Shown: piece after piece, positions 5,422 through 5,625 of the stretch
How the letters are laid out: each line of letters begins with the position of its first letter
Position numbering within the stretch: the stretch's first letter is position 1
Source: JBBSEZ01 sp038239195
Lineage (GTDB): Bacteria > Planctomycetota > Planctomycetia > Gemmatales > Gemmataceae
Reading direction: 5' to 3'
NCBI GenBank assembly: GCA_038239195.1
Contig: JBBSEZ010000557.1
Coordinates: forward strand, 1 to 5,625
DNA: 5,625 nt
Notes under the pieces: model-generated
The model's database searches: none
Told to the model about the DNA's origin: nothing
The model's input: the letters and a program-made list of their open reading frames with translations, nothing else
Position numbers and translations under genes: made by a program

Positions 5422-5625
5422 ACGGGGCCCATCCAGCCGCCGAGCGAGCTCGGCGCGGAGGGCGGCGCAAGGCCCAGCCGAGGAGCATCGTCGCCGGCGT
5501 GGCGGACGGTGGCGTCCAGACGTTCTGGCTCGCGCCCGAAGGCAAAGCCGACCTGGGCCAGGCCATCCTTTGCGACGACCCGGCTCGGCGTTCGCGCGGC
5601 CCCGGACGCATTCCCCCACCTACTC
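5422..5625. other. 204-base tail with no supported gene
   Basis: No frame here has an ATG, a ribosome binding site and protein-like sequence together. One + strand frame is open to the window edge and could start at GTG 5499 (reading ADGGVQTFWLAPEGKADLGQ after the start). It has no Shine-Dalgarno-like sequence and I recognise no family, so it is not called. It might be the 5' end of a gene continuing beyond the window. Confidence 0.5.
5438..5455 (+). terminator. possible terminator hairpin after the zinc-ribbon gene
   Basis: CGCCGAG (5438-5444) pairs with CTCGGCG (5449-5455) through a 7-bp stem, with a short loop near 5445-5448, 16 bases after the stop codon. No T-run follows (the next bases are CGGAGGGCGG), so it may stall or protect the transcript end without terminating it. 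The exact loop pairing can shift by a base. Confidence 0.33.

Noticed and set aside
3175..5619. Very long open frame on the - strand (about 814 codons) opposite the zinc-ribbon gene, and another at 3201-4826
   Set aside because: They are mirror images of the + strand repeats (Leu/Asp/Phe- or Ser/Thr-rich low complexity), a known effect of GC-rich coding DNA. The + strand frame has the zinc ribbon, a ribosome binding site and a folded C-terminal domain.
5499..5625. Partial gene at the right edge starting at GTG 5499
   Set aside because: It is an open frame with moderately protein-like sequence but without a ribosome binding site, a family match or enough length to support it.

Overview
The window is GC-rich on both strands and holds three complete protein genes, all on the + strand. 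They are an MFS transporter (51-1694), a secreted or membrane-anchored Ppx/GppA-like actin-fold protein (1831-2919) and a large zinc-ribbon / low-complexity / LURP-one-like protein (3289-5421). The style points to a planctomycete, which is an inference and not proven here. The signs are the two-CPSC zinc ribbon opening a Pro/Ala-rich protein, an ACS-type transporter with a 'HPWCNAAEVALI' linker and an oversized extracytoplasmic loop, and AACGAAG-type purine-rich words arranged as an inverted repeat between genes.

Layout. Bases 1-50 carry a perfect 8-bp hairpin with a GGAA tetraloop just before the transporter start. The transporter is followed by a terminator-like hairpin (1700-1717). A 136-base gap then holds a possible -10 box and two small hairpins before the Ppx/GppA-like gene, which has a good ribosome binding site. 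Eight bases after that gene's stop begins a 163-base imperfect inverted repeat (2928-3090; 37 of 43 arm positions complementary plus 3 G-U). It is followed by a second GC-rich hairpin, a candidate sigma-70-type promoter (3178-3207), a perfect 16-base palindrome (3241-3256) and the start of the third gene. The last 204 bases contain a hairpin but no gene I can support.

How they fit together. Each gene is separated by gaps of 136 and 369 bases containing terminator-like and promoter-like signals, so these look like three separate transcription units and not an operon. No shared pathway can be shown. The transporter probably moves an organic anion. The Ppx/GppA-like protein has the nucleotide/phosphate-binding signatures of the ASKHA fold but carries a signal peptide, which is unusual. 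The third protein joins a zinc ribbon to a tubby/scramblase-like C-terminal domain through about 450 residues of disordered sequence. That linker contains four copies of an aromatic-acidic short motif, alternating EEV-rich and K/P/A-rich blocks, and an RSRR-DDRDED repeat.

The observations most worth a second look are the exported ASKHA protein, the architecture and internal repeats of the third protein, the large intergenic inverted repeat, and the transporter's extra loop. I see no CRISPR array, tRNA, rRNA, transposase or defence locus.
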